DNA from: Isoetes taiwanensis | Lineage: Eukaryota; Streptophyta; Lycopodiopsida; Isoetales; Isoetaceae | Direction of reading: 5' to 3' | DNA: 64,000 nucleotides | Assembly: GCA_021234155.1 (NCBI GenBank) | Contig: JAJEKV010000047.1 | Coordinates: 6,475,071 to 6,539,070, forward strand | Made by a program: the position numbers and the translations under genes | Shown: in pieces, positions 1-12,615 of the stretch | How positions within the stretch are numbered: position 1 is the stretch's first letter | Layout: every line of letters starts with the position of its first letter | Notes under the pieces: generated by a model | The model's database searches: none | The model's input: only the letters and a program-made list of their open reading frames with translations | What the model was told of the DNA's origin: nothing

Positions 1-286
1 ATTCAAACACTTTCTTTCTTTATCCTGCAATCTACCTTCTCAACTCCTTCGTGCAGTGGGGATGACCATTCTTCCCAAAATATTTGATCCAGAAACAACT
101 CACAGTGATTTGTAGTGAACATTTTTTATATTTCTTGACGTTCTCAATATCCTTGAATAACACAATAAACATATCAATGGCTAAGTTTACCTTCAAATCT
201 CCACATACCCTGCTTTTCTCCTTCAACGCACTGAAAATTTCCTGTGACAATTTCATCTTTGCCAGAAAGACAGAAGTGGAAACCAT
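1..286 (-). CDS. possible exon of an unidentified gene, cut by the window edge
   Basis: An 84-codon open frame starts with ATG at 286 and stops near 32. A good splice donor (CAG followed by gtatgt) lies about 25 codons in, so the first part (starting MVSTSVFLAK) could be a first exon and the rest intron. I recognise no domain. It may equally be chance open frame in repeat-rich DNA. Confidence 0.2.
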
Positions 287-368
287 TGGGCAGCAACTAA
301 GCTACGATAGTGGAGGCAATTGTAAGTCCACAATCCTCTTTTTCCCAGGATATATAATGCTTGTCTAA

Positions 369-1670
369 AGAACCAAATTTCCCTTCCTCTTAACTGCACT
401 TAAGATTGATGTTCAAACATCAAGGAACCAATATCATAAATAAAAAGCATGAAGGATGCTTGTTATGGAGCTCGATGGCTCCATATCCATCACATCAAAA
501 ACATAGAAACTTGAGATATCAGAAAAGGAACTTAATTACTTGATTTCAAATAGAAATAATGAAAGACAGATTGAAACTCACAATTGCCTCACAGCTCAGG
601 GAAATTTCGTCGAGAACTAACTTTCTCTTTTCCTATTGTATAGATGCCTCACATGGATATATTTCTCCTACTTTTGTTCACCCAGTGAGGACCTCTCAGT
701 GGCAATTGAACAGTAATGAAGTTATAAAAAAAAAGTATTGAAGCAGCCTAAATCATTCTCAACTGTGATGGAGCTAGTCGCCATCTAAACGAAATGGAAA
801 AGTGAATTAATATGTGTTAAACACAAATTAAGCAAACTCTTACGGATGCAGGATGAGTAAAATGAGTTCAAATAACTAAGATGGACTAAGAGGATGGATC
901 ATACAAGCAAACGAAAGGAGCGGATTTTTTTTCCTTTTTGTTGTGGGGGGGGGGATACTTATACACACCCTCGAAATTTGGGTTGTAAACTAGGGCAGGA
1001 ACAAGTTGTAATCATTGCTTCCCTCCACATCAAACCTCCAATGAGGAAAATGTCGAACTTGTACCTTGATGACATGTGGCATGGACGAGAGAGAAGTTGT
1101 ACGCGCTCGAATTATGTGGCTTTCTAGAATCAGGCTCGCATGAGACCAATAAAACTCCCCATAGATAGGCTTTTCATTTGTCTCAGCAAATTTGTACAAT
1201 GGTTTAAAGTGGGTAGCTGCACATTTGTAAGCTATCCACGAAAAAAATCAAAAAACACAGGGAATATCCCGTTATATCATCTGGACCCCAAAAGTAAATT
1301 TCTACAGAGGCCGGCTTGTGTATTTTCCAAGAGCTTACCGCGGGGATTAAAAAACCTCACTCTTTCGGATTTTTGAAGAAAAACCCAAGCGATAAGACCT
1401 CGACAAAGGGCTTAGACAAAATATAAGGCTGCAAAAAAGGAGCATACAAAAAAAACCTACGATGCAAGAAAAACCTGGAATCGTGTATCCCATTGTACCT
1501 GCATATCACCAATACTAGAACACAATGATAAGAAAACAACAACCTCGAAAAGCGAGGGGCTATTCAAGCATGCCACGCTACAAAACCTTGAAAAGCGAGG
1601 TGGTGGTCACGTGTGCCACACGATAAAACAACATTTACATGAATATACAAAAATTAAGGATAGAAAACAA
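369..1670. other. stretch without a recognisable gene
   Basis: Both strands carry only short open frames with no familiar motif. A run of G (about 945-953) and AT-rich low-complexity sequence are present. Two short inverted stretches around 1545-1600 share a CTCGAAAAGCGAG-like core. Nothing here supports a gene. Confidence 0.5.
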
Positions 1671-2215
1671 GGGTACTGCTGAGAGATGAGAAAGCATCGA
1701 TGAGAAGCCGATGAAGAACCCTGCAAGAATTAGTGATCTTTCCAATGAACCAGAGGCACAGAAAATGCATGCAATGCATGCATGCAAGACATGCATGCTC
1801 GCCCATTCTAGAATCTCGATCCGATGGCTCTAATCACTGGCATTCTATAATTGGGCTCATATGAAACTGACAAAGCTCCTGACAAAAAGAGAAATTCAAT
1901 CATAAAACGAGTTCAGTGCGAAGATCAAAGGAATTGTCGAAAGAAGAGACAAACCCGAGAAAGAATAAGCTACAAAAGGAAAGAGACAGCAAAATGATCA
2001 AGCGAAGTAGGGAAAAGCCCCTTCCCTGCAAATGAGAATCAAGGGTACTGCTAAGAGATAAGAAAGTGTCAATGAGAAGCCGATGAAGAACCCTGCAAGA
2101 AATAGCGATCTCCCCAATGAACCAGAGGCCCAAAAAATGCATGCAATGCATGCATGCTCGCCCATTCTAGAATCGCAATCCGATGGCTTGGATCAATAGC
2201 ATTATCTATATAAAC
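1671..2215. repeat. pair of direct repeats, about 170 bp, period 372
   Basis: The sequence starting GGGTACTGCT at 1671 recurs at 2043, with the same order of landmarks (GATGAAGAACCCTGCAAGAA, CCAATGAACCAGAGGC, GCCCATTCTAGAATC). Each copy has a block of ATGCAT/CATGCATG palindromes (about 1765-1799 and 2136-2157). The copies differ at a minority of sites, so the duplication is not recent. It could be a tandem duplication or fragments of a retroelement end; no coding capacity is seen. Confidence 0.7.
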
Positions 2216-2319
2216 ACTAATCAACGATAGCATAACAACAACCAAACCTCATTTCAAGATTTTATTATTCCATCAAAATTACAACTAAACCAAGAAGGCA
2301 TAAATGCAGAAAAATACCT

Positions 2320-4430
2320 TTTGTGTACAATGCTTATCAGGACTTTCTACAAGCAGATAAGCTTGATAGCAAACTAAACGATGGATGTATTACCTTAATC
2401 CCAAAGGTGAAGAAACCAAAGTCCATAGAGGACTGGAGACCTATTACTTTGTTGTCAACCTTCTACAAAGTTATAAGGATATGTAGAAAAAATAAAACAT
2501 ACTCTAATGGAACATATATCTCAAGTTCAGATGGGATTTATTCTAGGCAAAAATATTCTCAGTAATGTTGCGGCTCTTTTGAAGGCATACATTCGGCAAG
2601 AAAAACAAGTTAAAAGGTACTTTATCTAAATCTTGACTTTAAAAAGACATATGATAGTATGAGCTGGTCCTTTTTGAGAAAAATGTTGTTTATTTTTTGC
2701 TGTGGATATGAATTTACCAGCAGTATTGCGAAATTGTTAAAATGCATCTGTGTTAGTTTTTGGAGAGACTTCCCCTATTTTTTACGTAAGCAGGGGCATT
2801 AGACAAGGCTGCCCCCTGGCGCCTTTCCCCTTTGACATTGTTGCAGAAGAATTATCTCAAGTGCTACTGACAGCAGTGAAAGATAGGGGTTATATGTGTA
2901 ACCGATATGCCGATGATATCTTCTTGTTTTTAAAAGCCTCAGAAGATAACATCTTGAATGTGAAGCAGTTACTAGACTTTTTCTCTATAGTATCAGGTTG
3001 TTTTCTCAATTGGAGGAAATGTGCAGGCAGCTGGCCATTAGATGAGCCTCTTCTGCTCGTGTTATTGCTTTTCCTTGGATCATAGTGCTTGGTAGGTCTT
3101 CTTCGAAGTTGCCGGTGTTCCAATTGGGTGAGCACCTTATCCTCGAATATATGGGATGAGATCTTCTTAGCTTGGACAAACTTTTTAAGATGGTGGAAGG
3201 TCAGTAAGCTCTCCATGGTGGGAAGGATTGTAGTAGCTAAGTCAGTGCTAAGCAGTTTCACGTTTATGTTGTATCGGTGTTCTTGGCCCCTGAATCAAAG
3301 ATAGCAGATTTATCAAACATGTGCAAAATTTTGTCTGGGGTGGAAATCAGGAAGGGGCAAATGTCAAAGTAGCTTGGAGGAAATGTTTGAGATCCAAATC
3401 ACATGGAGGACTAGGAATGCTTGACTTTAACTTGCACAGTAAGATCTTAGTCTAGAAGTTCATGTGGGAAATTATTCAACGGGACGCAAAGCCTCCAGGA
3501 CTTGAGCTTCTAAAATAATCACTAATTCACTGTACGTCGTGGAGAAAGCCTTCTCATAAAGCCGATCTGCCCTTGGCCCTTTTTTGTAAATTGCCCTATG
3601 TAGGAGCCTCGCCATTTCTTAGAGGATTGCTAAAAGCTTGGAAGACAGTTAAAGTTTTGTGGCATCTGGACATATAAAATTGTACCTCTTTGTCTATGCA
3701 TGTGTGATGGTTGCAAGTGCCACCTTTCTCGATGGTGAATAAAAGAGCTCAAAGCAGATGGATTGTGGCAGGTATCTTCTGCATTGGGGATTGGAATCGA
3801 AATGGTGTACAATGCTCTTGGGATTCATTTCAACTAAAAGCGCGGGACAAACGAGTTTGGAAAATGGTATTGAACAATATACCATCTTTTGCCTTTCCAC
3901 AGGTAGGTGCTTTCTGCCTACCCCAATCTTGATAAAAAACATTTTGTCTCAAAGGCATACAAGATTCTGCATGTGAATAAAAATTTTGTCTCAAAGGCAT
4001 ACAAGATTCTGCATGTGAATAAAATGATAAGCCTCGCTTCCAAATAGGAGGTAACACTAGAAGATAACCAAGTCACTCAAGTATAGAAAGGGGTCTGGAA
4101 GAGCCACTTGCCAATACTTTGGCAAATTTTTCATAGAGCAATCGGGGTCAATGTATTAGTGAGCAAGTTCAACCATGATGTCTCACCAAGCTGCCCAATG
4201 TGCAGGGAGGAGGTAGAGGCAATTGAACATTGTCTCATGCATTGTTGGGAACCCTGTCCAATATGGAAAAAATTGAAAGAAGTATTTGAGACTTCTCTTT
4301 CAGAAAAGGAGCCTTTGTTAGGCCTGTATCCATCATCATGGCAAATTCGAAAAAGGGTCTATGATATGTTGTGTAAGTGTGTGATATCACTTCGCATATG
4401 TATGTAATTGATGAGTTTCAATTAAAAAAA
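2320..4430 (+). mobile_element. decayed L1-type LINE fragment (reverse transcriptase and C-terminal zinc motif)
   Basis: Broken frames in order spell plant LINE ORF2. The start of the reverse transcriptase is near 2380-2475 (LIPKVKKP, then DWRPITLLST). A degenerate (K)TYDS block follows near 2640. RQGCPLAP lies near 2798-2821 and the active-site YADD near 2905-2920. The C-terminal CPMC/HC zinc motif lies near 4190-4245. The endonuclease and the 5' part are missing, and several frameshifts and stops break the reading frame, so this is a dead copy. An A-rich end near 4420-4450 may be the 3' tail. It is related to the longer LINE at 14-18 kb: they share DWRPITLLST, IVAE.LSQ and the ALW/SW..L region. 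Confidence 0.85.
3941..4024. repeat. exact 42-bp tandem duplication inside the LINE
   Basis: ATTTTGTCTCAAAGGCATAC begins at 3941 and again at 3983; the two 42-bp units read as identical and both end GTGAATAAA. This is a local duplication after the LINE lost coding function. Confidence 0.85.
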
Positions 4431-5105
4431 GGCAAAAAAATAAACAAATGCAAAAGGAACAACATTAGAAATATCAATGAATACAGACTAAAGTCTTTTG
4501 TTGCTTAGGCAATGCTGCATTGGGATTTGTTGTTTTATATTGTCTTCTTTCCTAGACAATGCTGCATGTTCAAAGGATGTTGCACTACTTAATTAAATAT
4601 AAGTATTCTGCTTAAATCCAAGGTTGTCCTTTCACAGCCCCTTGTCCACTCTCTGGCCTGTCAAATTTGGGCCTTGGAGAAAAAAATAATTCTGAAATAT
4701 GACACATAAAAATTATACAAAACCCATTGAATGTTTCATTTTTGAAACGTGAGGAGAAAAAAATGATTCTGAAATACGACAATTCAGTACATAAAAATTA
4801 TACAAAGCCCATTGAATGATAAGAAAACCGAAAAACAAGAGAACTGGAAAGCTTTGATGAAACACCATCTTTATCTTTTGAATGAGGCCACGCTTAGCAC
4901 TAGACATTTTATCATCTGTGATCTAGAGCACAGAAACAATAATTATATACACTACAGCTTGATACAAAATTCACTACTCAACCATTGGTACTGTGCCACC
5001 CGCATTAGTAATTTGTTCTTCCATCTGCACATGCAATTTAACACAAGTTAAAACTTTTCTAGAGATCAAAATCACCATATTATTGTCTTGGTCAGATAAT
5101 CTATG

Positions 5106-6529
5106 TTATCTACCATCCAGGCTTATTAACGACCACCTACTCCATGAATGTTCATGCACTAATAATGCCAGCTTTTTGCAGTCTTGCTGTGCCAGCTGTA
5201 AATAAATAACCAATTTAAGGAGAAGATAGATTACCTGCAATATATGCTCCAGCTTGCCCTTGACCATGTAAAACTCTTGCTTTACTTGCTGTAGATATTT
5301 GAAACACCTGAAAGAGCAACTTGTTTAACATCCATGTCATTATACCAAGACTAGTACAAACTAGTGCTATAGCTTCCATATGTTCAAAATGATTGAATTT
5401 TTATATGCCTACCCTTCTCTATTTCGTTGATCACAACATAATCGGAACGAGATGCAAGTATCCTTCACCCGATGGCATCCAACACTGGCAATCATAAAAA
5501 GGGCAACTATTCAGTAGAATGCAACCTGTTTAACTTCCAGAATGATTGATTGAACAGAAAGCATACCAATATGACAGTTGCTACTGCACCAGTCATTTCA
5601 CCAAATTACGCACCCTACAAATTAATAATTGATAAAATGCACATGAGATGATTTTCTGATAGTGCTTAGATCAAAAGTGGGCTCTAGAGGTTAAAGTGCT
5701 GGTAATCTTGCTTGCCTTAACATGGGACGGAGATGATGGATAATTTTTATGCGTAATAAGCAAAAAAGATTGTGATGAAATGCAACTAGTATCATAATTC
5801 AGAACACAATTGCAAGAAAAATGCACATAAAACAGACAGCACTCAAGGTAAAAAGGCATGCATATACTCGATCCTCTGAAGCTCTGGAAACGAAGAAAAA
5901 AAGCCCAGGACCTTACAGTCATGGACATAGAGGAAGTTCATCTATGCAGTACCTTGAACTGCTCCCCTTAAACTGATGAACAATGGCATCAACCCGTTTA
6001 AAGTCCATTGGCTCTTGATATCTACAAAGTAAACTAAAGTATTGTCAACAGCGCCAACATATTCATTACAATTGCAAAAGCTAACATACATAAATTGGAA
6101 ACTTTAAGATTAAATGATTCAAAGGACATCCTAGTTCATTTTATATGTAGAAGATAAGAATATCAACAAAAATCACCGGTATTGAAGAACCTTACACTGC
6201 TTTAGTTAGATCATCGAGAAGCTTCTCTGTATCCTCGAAGAAAAGGGTTATAACTTCAGCAACAAAACCAGGTGTTTCGGGATCCTGCAGCAATTGAAGC
6301 TGGCTAAATTGATCGTCAAGATACCCCTGCATCAAGCAAATTAATCTGTCTCAGACAATGAAATCACCCATTTTCAAAAGCATGCAATGTAGAAGCATTA
6401 TACCGGCTATCTTAGAAATGAATATGTTAAAAAGCCAACATTGCCAAACGTAAAAGAAAAAAGGCTTACCTCTCTAAACTGAGTTTGAACATATTCCAAA
6501 TACTGATGCTCTAGGTCAGCCGAAGCCAT
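5106..6529 (-). CDS. AHP: histidine-containing phosphotransfer protein (HPt, AHP family), six exons, 164 aa
   Basis: AHP proteins carry phosphate from cytokinin-receptor histidine kinases to response regulators, moving between cytosol and nucleus. Exons on the minus strand: 6529-6470, 6326-6196, 6021-5953, 5484-5413, 5307-5235 and 5195-5106. All have GT-AG ends and joining phases that keep one frame (495 nt including stop). The start [13 protein letters not shown] is the first ATG in frame. Exon 2 gives the family signature [12 protein letters not shown] and [12 protein letters not shown]. Exon 3 holds the phosphoacceptor His in [10 protein letters not shown], and exon 4 continues [11 protein letters not shown]. 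Exon 5 gives [12 protein letters not shown]. Length is slightly above the usual 150 or so; the last exon adds a non-conserved tail (ending SLDGR). The six-exon layout matches known plant AHP genes. The sequence looks intact and functional. The two-letter splice choices at exon 2 and exon 6 are inferred, not proven by transcripts. Confidence 0.93.
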
Positions 6530-6612
6530 GACACTGGGTTATATAGTTTGATTCGGTTGGAATTCAAAATGGCATCAATTAACGATTAGATCCAGGCTGA
6601 ATTCGCACATCG

Positions 6613-6813
6613 ATGCGACCCATATGCGGTGAAAAATTAGGAGCAAAGTGTTCTTCCGATCCAAGGGATTTATTGGGCGGACACCATGGAAAACAAGAAG
6701 AGGCTCTTGGCCTTCAAGGCTTGGGTTATCTCGTCGGTTTCCTGAAAATGAAGGGCATGACGGTTGACGGCCTGGTTAGGTCCCTTGCTTTGACGGCCAA
6801 TCTCAACCCTTGA
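6613..6813 (+). CDS. small open reading frame upstream of, and divergent from, the HPt gene
   Basis: A 66-codon frame starts with ATG (MRPICGEKLG) 84 bp beyond the HPt start codon on the other strand and ends LTANLNP. It has no motif I know and no clear splice context. It lies in the region expected to hold the HPt promoter and leader, so it may be a chance frame. Confidence 0.2.
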   Translation: MRPICGEKLGAKCSSDPRDLLGGHHGKQEEALGLQGLGYLVGFLKMKGMTVDGLVRSLALTANLNP

Positions 6814-6829
6814 AAGGCCTCTGCATCGA

Positions 6830-9600
6830 ATGGCTGAATAACATCCACGTGTAAGGCACTAAATAAATATATCCAACCATTTAACTAGTTGGAATGCCAC
6901 AAACAAACGACATTATCAAATGTGCCTAAGGTTTAGCACCATGATGGCTTCGAAGCCTCGTCGCATCGCCCCGCCTCAGAATTGTCCACTTACAGAGACC
7001 ATTGTCCACGTCGAACCCTCCAATTCTTCACAGAATCCACGCATGTGTTGTCCTCAATAAAAAAGATTATCCCTAACATTGACATCTTGGCGCGTTCCAA
7101 AGATGCCTCACATGAGACAACTCTCAGCTAGCAGCTAGCAGTAGTGCGGCATAACTTCCAAACTTGCTTCACATAGTGCTTGCCATGATCAATAAAATAG
7201 CAGTTTTCTAGTTGTCTTGTCCCCTCCTTTTCACTAATAGGCAACTTTTGTGCTTTTGAACCTTCGATAGTTTAGTTTAGCACGTTATAGTGTCGCCTTT
7301 TTGTCTTTTTCACTTCTGAAACTACATTTTATTTCTAGTGTGCACGTCTGCAAGACAAGGTGCCCAAACAACAAAAGGCAAAACTGTCTTGTGTGATGAT
7401 GATGACTTAACATAGGAATTTGGCCTAAAGAGCTATAAAGATATTCACATGCATAATCAGATCTTTCTAGAGAATATATATATAATCGATCTGATATTCG
7501 ACTATCATCATTTTATCTAAAAGTCTCTTTGCTTCCATAATAATGTCTTTACTTTGATACCTATCCTACAAGATTCGGTTTAACTAGACCTTCATAAATT
7601 TTCAACTTTCCAGAATTTCTTTACTTGGCATGATCATTTGTCGCAAACTTTATCGTAATTCATTCAAATTCTTTCAAAAAAAGAAAAGCTTTCTATCCAA
7701 ACTGAGTTTGAGTACCCCATTTGTACAAGTAAGATAAGCATTGTTTTCATCATATACAGGAAAATGTTATACGTGTATATCTTTATCGAATCAAGAAAAT
7801 AAAATCGCCTACTTTTACCCATACTAAAATATATAATTCAATATGCATGTATTGTGATAGTTGCACATGTTTAGATTTGGTGCTTCCATTTATGCACGTA
7901 TTACAAGGAAAACATAACTAGAACTTTGTACACGACTAGTCGCACAAAATTTGTTATACTCATCGAATCAAGAAAATAAAATAAAATATCCTATTTTTAT
8001 CTACACCAAAACAAATAATTAAATAAGCATGTGTTGTGATAGCTCCACATGTTTATATTATTGCTTCCATTTATGCACATATTACAAGTGAAATTATATA
8101 TATCTGATACACAAATATAAGAATAGAATAAACAAAAATAGAATGGAATGGAATAGAATAGATTTGTTTAACAGCCACGAATACCAAGAGGTCATGGGAC
8201 CGGCACACAAAGAAGATGATTAAATTTTCATAACTTTCATAACTGGACCATGAAAATTGAATGCAATTCTAAATTAAATCTTCATGACTTTCATCATTGG
8301 AATATGAGAAATGAATGCAACTTTAATTGTACATTGAATCTATATGGAACAATGTAATGGAGGAAATAAGATCACAATAAAACTTGCAGGTCTAATAAGA
8401 CCTAAACGATCATAGTATAATTAGAATGTGGGGCATGTGTCTTTTGAATAAGATCTCTCGAGTGCAATGTAAAGTCAATATCATATATTGATGTTGGTAT
8501 AATCATAGGTCAGTTAGCATCCAATAAAAATAAAAAATATTCTTTGCTTTCTTTCCACAGTGGACCACTAGAGGAAAGGCCACCCCCCCCCGGCCCGCCC
8601 CATAGTGGTCCACTAGCAAGGTTGTTTCCATATCCCACTAACCGGTCTAATTTCATTGCAAGATTTTTTTTTAAGGCAAATTGGGGCAATTATTATCCCT
8701 TTGTACCATTTGGCAGCAAAAACTCAATTTGGATCAGATCCAAATTGGTTTAATCTGGTATAATGTACTCCTAATAGTAACTAATCAAATATAAAACAAG
8801 GAGAAATTTACCTATTCGATACCCTCAGAAGCAGATTAGCCACAAAGATTGACTAATCCACCCTTGAGGCAAGGACATGGGAAGCACAAAGGAAATTGTG
8901 TGTTGTGTGTGACACATTGGGTGGGGTGCAAAGGCAGAAGACATGACCTCGATTCATGCGAACCCTATGGGGTAGCAGAGACCTGTGACCCTTGGTAGGG
9001 GGGCCTACTGGCTATGGTAAATGCCACTCCTGCGATACGTGATGACCTCCACCATGATGGAGGAGAAGGTGTGTCCTCGAGGGAGCTCATTACTCCCATC
9101 TCCGGATGCTTAGGGCTCACAACTGGAGCATCTTAAAAGGAAAAGAAAAGGGATGCCCTGATTTATGGGAAATCCAATGGTGTCATTGGTCTAATCAAGT
9201 TGGTCAATGGTGTCAAACTGAAAATGGCCCCTTCAGTGCACAAAAGGAGGCGATCCTCTTCCAATAGGACAACGAGAAGAGCATTTAAATGCCATTGGAG
9301 ACCAACTACTTTACAAGAATAAGAGTGAGTAGAATAGAATAGAGAATGCATTTTTATCGTCCATGGAGACCAACTGGCCTATGGACCCAAACAAAGAGAA
9401 CAATGTTCTGCCCAAAAGGTTTTCGAGGGAAAAACCTTGGAATAATAGGCATGCTGACAAACTGTACAAAGTTGTACAATTTTGTATAAAGGTATAATTT
9501 AGTACCGTGCCAAAGGACATAGCTGAGTGCATGTATCCATGATCTCTTGAAGATGCGATCCTAGTAACATAGATGACGTGTCTAGCAACACATGTAGTGG
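6830..9600. other. gene-poor AT-rich stretch with local repeats
   Basis: No convincing coding sequence. It contains the tandem pair at 7787-8110, short AT-rich duplications near 8225-8330, a C-run (8583-8591) between two TAGTGGTCCACTA-type palindromes (about 8559-8572 and 8602-8614), and from about 8880 to 9600 sequence that may be the 3' part of the LINE that follows. Confidence 0.5.
7787..8100. repeat. diverged tandem duplication, period about 187 bp
   Basis: CGAATCAAGAAAATAAAAT at 7787 recurs at 7974. Both copies continue through an ATGCATGT(A/G)TTGTGATAG block and GCTTCCATTTATGCAC to ATTACAAG. Copies differ by several substitutions and small indels. Confidence 0.7.
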
Positions 9601-11110
9601 CTGATTAGATGTGACCAACTGAACATAGAGTGCCTAGATATGGTGGTATGCTGGACAGTTCTGAAGGGCGCGACATACATCCTCAATGGTTTCCTGCTCA
9701 CAACATTGACAAATCATGTCCTTGCGTGCCTCGCAAATCCATCTGCCCGTCTTAATGTAGAGGTGATGCATCCCCGCTCGAATGGAAGCTATATCAGTCT
9801 ACGCTTCTTCATGGGCAAATGTGTATGCAGGTAGCGTTGTGGACTTCATGTCAACGTGGAATTGATCTGCTGCTTGTAATGTGCCATTTTAAGCTGTTCC
9901 AGGATGCCTGCATCCCAGAGTTTGCCAGTGAAGCGAGCATCAAGATACTGCTGCAAATGGTGGTGGTCCTCTTTAGTTTAGATCTGTATGCACCTCTGCT
10001 CTTGCATGTTCCATCGCGAGAACCACTAAACTCGTTTCTCCTTCCAACAGGCTTTAACACATTGTGGTTTCAGTGCCATATAAACAAGGTTGGGAAGACG
10101 AGCCCCGCCCATAATGACCACTTTTTGAAAGTAGATGATGTGATAGTCCAATGCATCCCGTTGAAGAGGCAAGAAACCTGTTTCATATAGTAGGATCTGA
10201 TAGGTTACTGTGGACTTTACTGTGCACGAGCTAAGAAGGCTTTCTACACTCCATGTGATGAGGAATATTATCAGCCCCCAAACCTCGAGCATGTATAGGA
10301 GAATAGACTCTACCAATGCTCCGAACAAGTGTGACTGATGCGCTCAAACATCATCAGGCATACAAGCCTACTTTATGACTATTATTTTGCATAGCATTTA
10401 TTTCTTTTCAATCCGTTGTGATGCATAGTCAGATGGAAGTGTCCTAATACGTGGTCAAAGGAAACTCCAATTCCAGATACTTATAGGTGGAGCCTCCTCC
10501 ACATTTTGCCCCTAGTACATGAAGGAAGGAGTTCTTGGCTGGTGCGATGATGAGACAAGCAACAGCTTAGTCTTGACCAAATTGACTCGCATGCCGGTGA
10601 ACTGGCAAAGGGTGTCCAGAGCATCTAGATGGCATTGCATGTCAGCTAGAGTGTAGGATAAGAGGTCCACATCATCAGCGTATCTGAGCTACCTAAATAT
10701 GTGGTGTAAGAGCTAGACTTCCACTCCCCCATGTTCAGTGAGCCAATCTTCCAACTAATTCATATACATACTAAAGAGAGCCGGAGAGGGTGGACATCCC
10801 TGGCGGACCCCAATGCTATTGACAAACAGGCTGTCCTGACGAAGTCAGCCGATCTGAGCATGCCTGATACAACCTGTATATCGCATTTTGCAAATCCATA
10901 GGCACCCCCAACTGCCTCTATCTATCCCACAACTTATCTCAAGGCGTAGTGTCAAAAGCTTTTGCAAAATTAACAAAGCAGAAGTACAAGTCTTGCCGGC
11001 GATTCTTGTTATCTTTAACCAAGGCCCACATAGTGAATATATGATCAAGGCTGAAATTCTACCTGCGTGAGAGCCCCTATCTCTGCTTCCTCTGCCCACA
11101 TCATCAATTG
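9600..11110 (-). mobile_element. non-LTR retrotransposon remnant (minus strand), distinct from the L1-type copies
   Basis: Read on the minus strand from about 11000 downward, broken frames give FVNFAKAFDTTP, then GVPMDLQNAIYRLYQACSD, a shifted RQGCPPSPALFSMYMN-like block near 10790-10820, and the reverse transcriptase active site LRYADDVDLLSYTLAD near 10650-10690. NLVKTKLLLV follows near 10560. The far end near 9660-9740 gives cysteine-rich sequence with R.H.RTWF. YADDVDLLS separates it from the YADD(I/T)FLFLK of the two L1-like copies, so it belongs to another clade (inference). Multiple stops and frameshifts mark it as dead. The 5' end abuts the copia remnant at about 11110-11160. Confidence 0.75.
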
Positions 11111-11159
11111 TTGCTTAAGAAATGTCAGCGAACTATTTTGAAAAGAACGAACTGACCAT

Positions 11160-11745
11160 GATGGTGCGGTAATTGCTGATAATCCCTGATAAAATGAATG
11201 TTGAGCTTTATATGCTTTGTCCTTTCATGATCAACAGGGTTTTTTACTATAGCTATGCAGCTTTGGTTATCAGTCCAAATCTTTGTAGGTTATGTTTGCA
11301 AATAATCTAACTCTTCCAGTAATCTCCTAAGCCAAGTTATTTCTTTTGCAACCAAGGAGGAGGCTGCATATTCTGCCTCTGTTGTTGACATTGCAATAGC
11401 ACTCTGTCTTTTGCTTTTCCAGTTTATTACTCCACCTCCTAAATAAACAACAAACCTTGAAGTTGACTTTTTGCAGCTGAGGACACCTCCCCAGTCTGCA
11501 TCACTTAAGGCATAAAGCCTTAGGCTTTCAGAATCATAAGTTATTCAATAATCTTGTGTGTTCTTCAAATACCTCAAAACTCTTTTTCCTACCAGCCAAT
11601 GTTCTCTACTGGGATTATGACATCTTCTGCTAAGAATATTTACAATATAAGAAATGTCAGGCCTGGTGTTATTTGATAAATAGAGTAAGCATCCAATTAA
11701 TGCTCTGTATGGCACTATAGTTTGGAGTTTCAACTTCATAACTTT
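11160..11745 (-). mobile_element. Ty1/copia reverse transcriptase tail and RNase H (decayed)
   Basis: From 11745 down, the frame gives YRALIGCLLYLSNNTRPDIS and RVLRYLKNT, the conserved end of copia RT. After an in-frame stop it continues into RNase H: LYALSDADWGG, STSRFVVYLGGG, SKRQSAIAMSTTEAEYAA and LVAKEITWLRRLL. RNase H then ends near DHERTKHIKL at about 11200. At least two stops interrupt it. Protease, integrase and most of RT are missing between this piece and the LTR at 12058. Confidence 0.85.
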
Positions 11746-12043
11746 CCAGAGTTGCCCAGCATTCAGTCAGATCCGGGCCAGATACGCTCCCTTAGTACGG
11801 CCGGACTTGCCCCTACATTTGCTGATGAACACGCCGTTAGTACGTGCTCTGGGGTCGTACATTCAAGAGGTACTGGATCTGCGAGCTCACCTTTGCCCCC
11901 GCCTGGCTGCCCGCTAATCAGGCACTACGGGTGCGGTGCATGAGTGTATATATTTGTGTGTTTTTGCATTTTATATATTGGAACAGTCCAAACCTGAAAA
12001 CCTGGTCCTCCTTTGTAGATCTCAACTGAGCTTTGAGTAAGTG

Positions 12044-12056
12044 GCTCTGATACCAA
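12044..12056 (-). promoter_or_regulatory. primer-binding site of the copia remnant
   Basis: On the minus strand the LTR end is followed, after a short spacer, by TGGTATCAGAGCC, complementary to the 3' end of plant initiator-methionine tRNA. This is the usual copia primer site and fixes the orientation (minus) and the LTR edge. Confidence 0.85.
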
Positions 12057-12057
12057 A

Positions 12058-12615
12058 TGTTGGAATCAAGCTTAATCTATAAGACAAATTTATCCAAATT
12101 TGACCTTAGTCACAAATTCTTTCAACAAACTACTAGATCAAATGTTATCTAGTAATGCTCAAATGTGAATGTTCAATAAATCCTTTCAAATGCTCAACAA
12201 TCATTCATAATTTTAATGGTTATGAAATAATATTGGGATCGATGTAAACACTGTAGAAATTTCACACTGATCTAATGAGTGTATTAGATCATTCAATCCA
12301 CTGCCGAATACCTCCAGAGCACCTCCTGCATTACATTGTTGAGTCTCTGCTCTTTTTAATCACATAGGTTCATCGGTTTAGCAGTCATATCCGGGCCACC
12401 TATACATCTTTCTAATTCAAGGTTGGCTCCAAAATCGGTGCCACCCTCTTTCACCATTAGGAAATAAAATAGAAGTTTTAATAGTCAATGGTTTTACCAC
12501 AATACCCTTTCAAATTACTTAAGAACAATAAGGTAGTGGTTAAGATTTTCACCTATACATACACATTTGAACATGAACTTCTATACAACTAGAATTATGT
12601 GATAAAATCCCAACA
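12058..12615 (-). repeat. 5' LTR of the copia remnant, about 558 bp
   Basis: The segment begins TGTTGG and ends CCAACA on the plus strand, giving perfect TG...CA ends with a 6-bp terminal inverted repeat, and it lies directly next to the primer-binding site. The matching 3' LTR is not seen; the element was cut on the left, where a LINE remnant follows its RNase H. Confidence 0.75.

Noticed and set aside
5940-6530. tRNA or small RNA genes near the HPt gene and elsewhere
   Set aside because: I looked for tRNA A/B-box pairs and rRNA motifs along the window and saw none convincing.
8544-8753. Frame with PPPPGPPHSGP run
   Set aside because: Produced by a C run between short palindromes; no conserved protein context.
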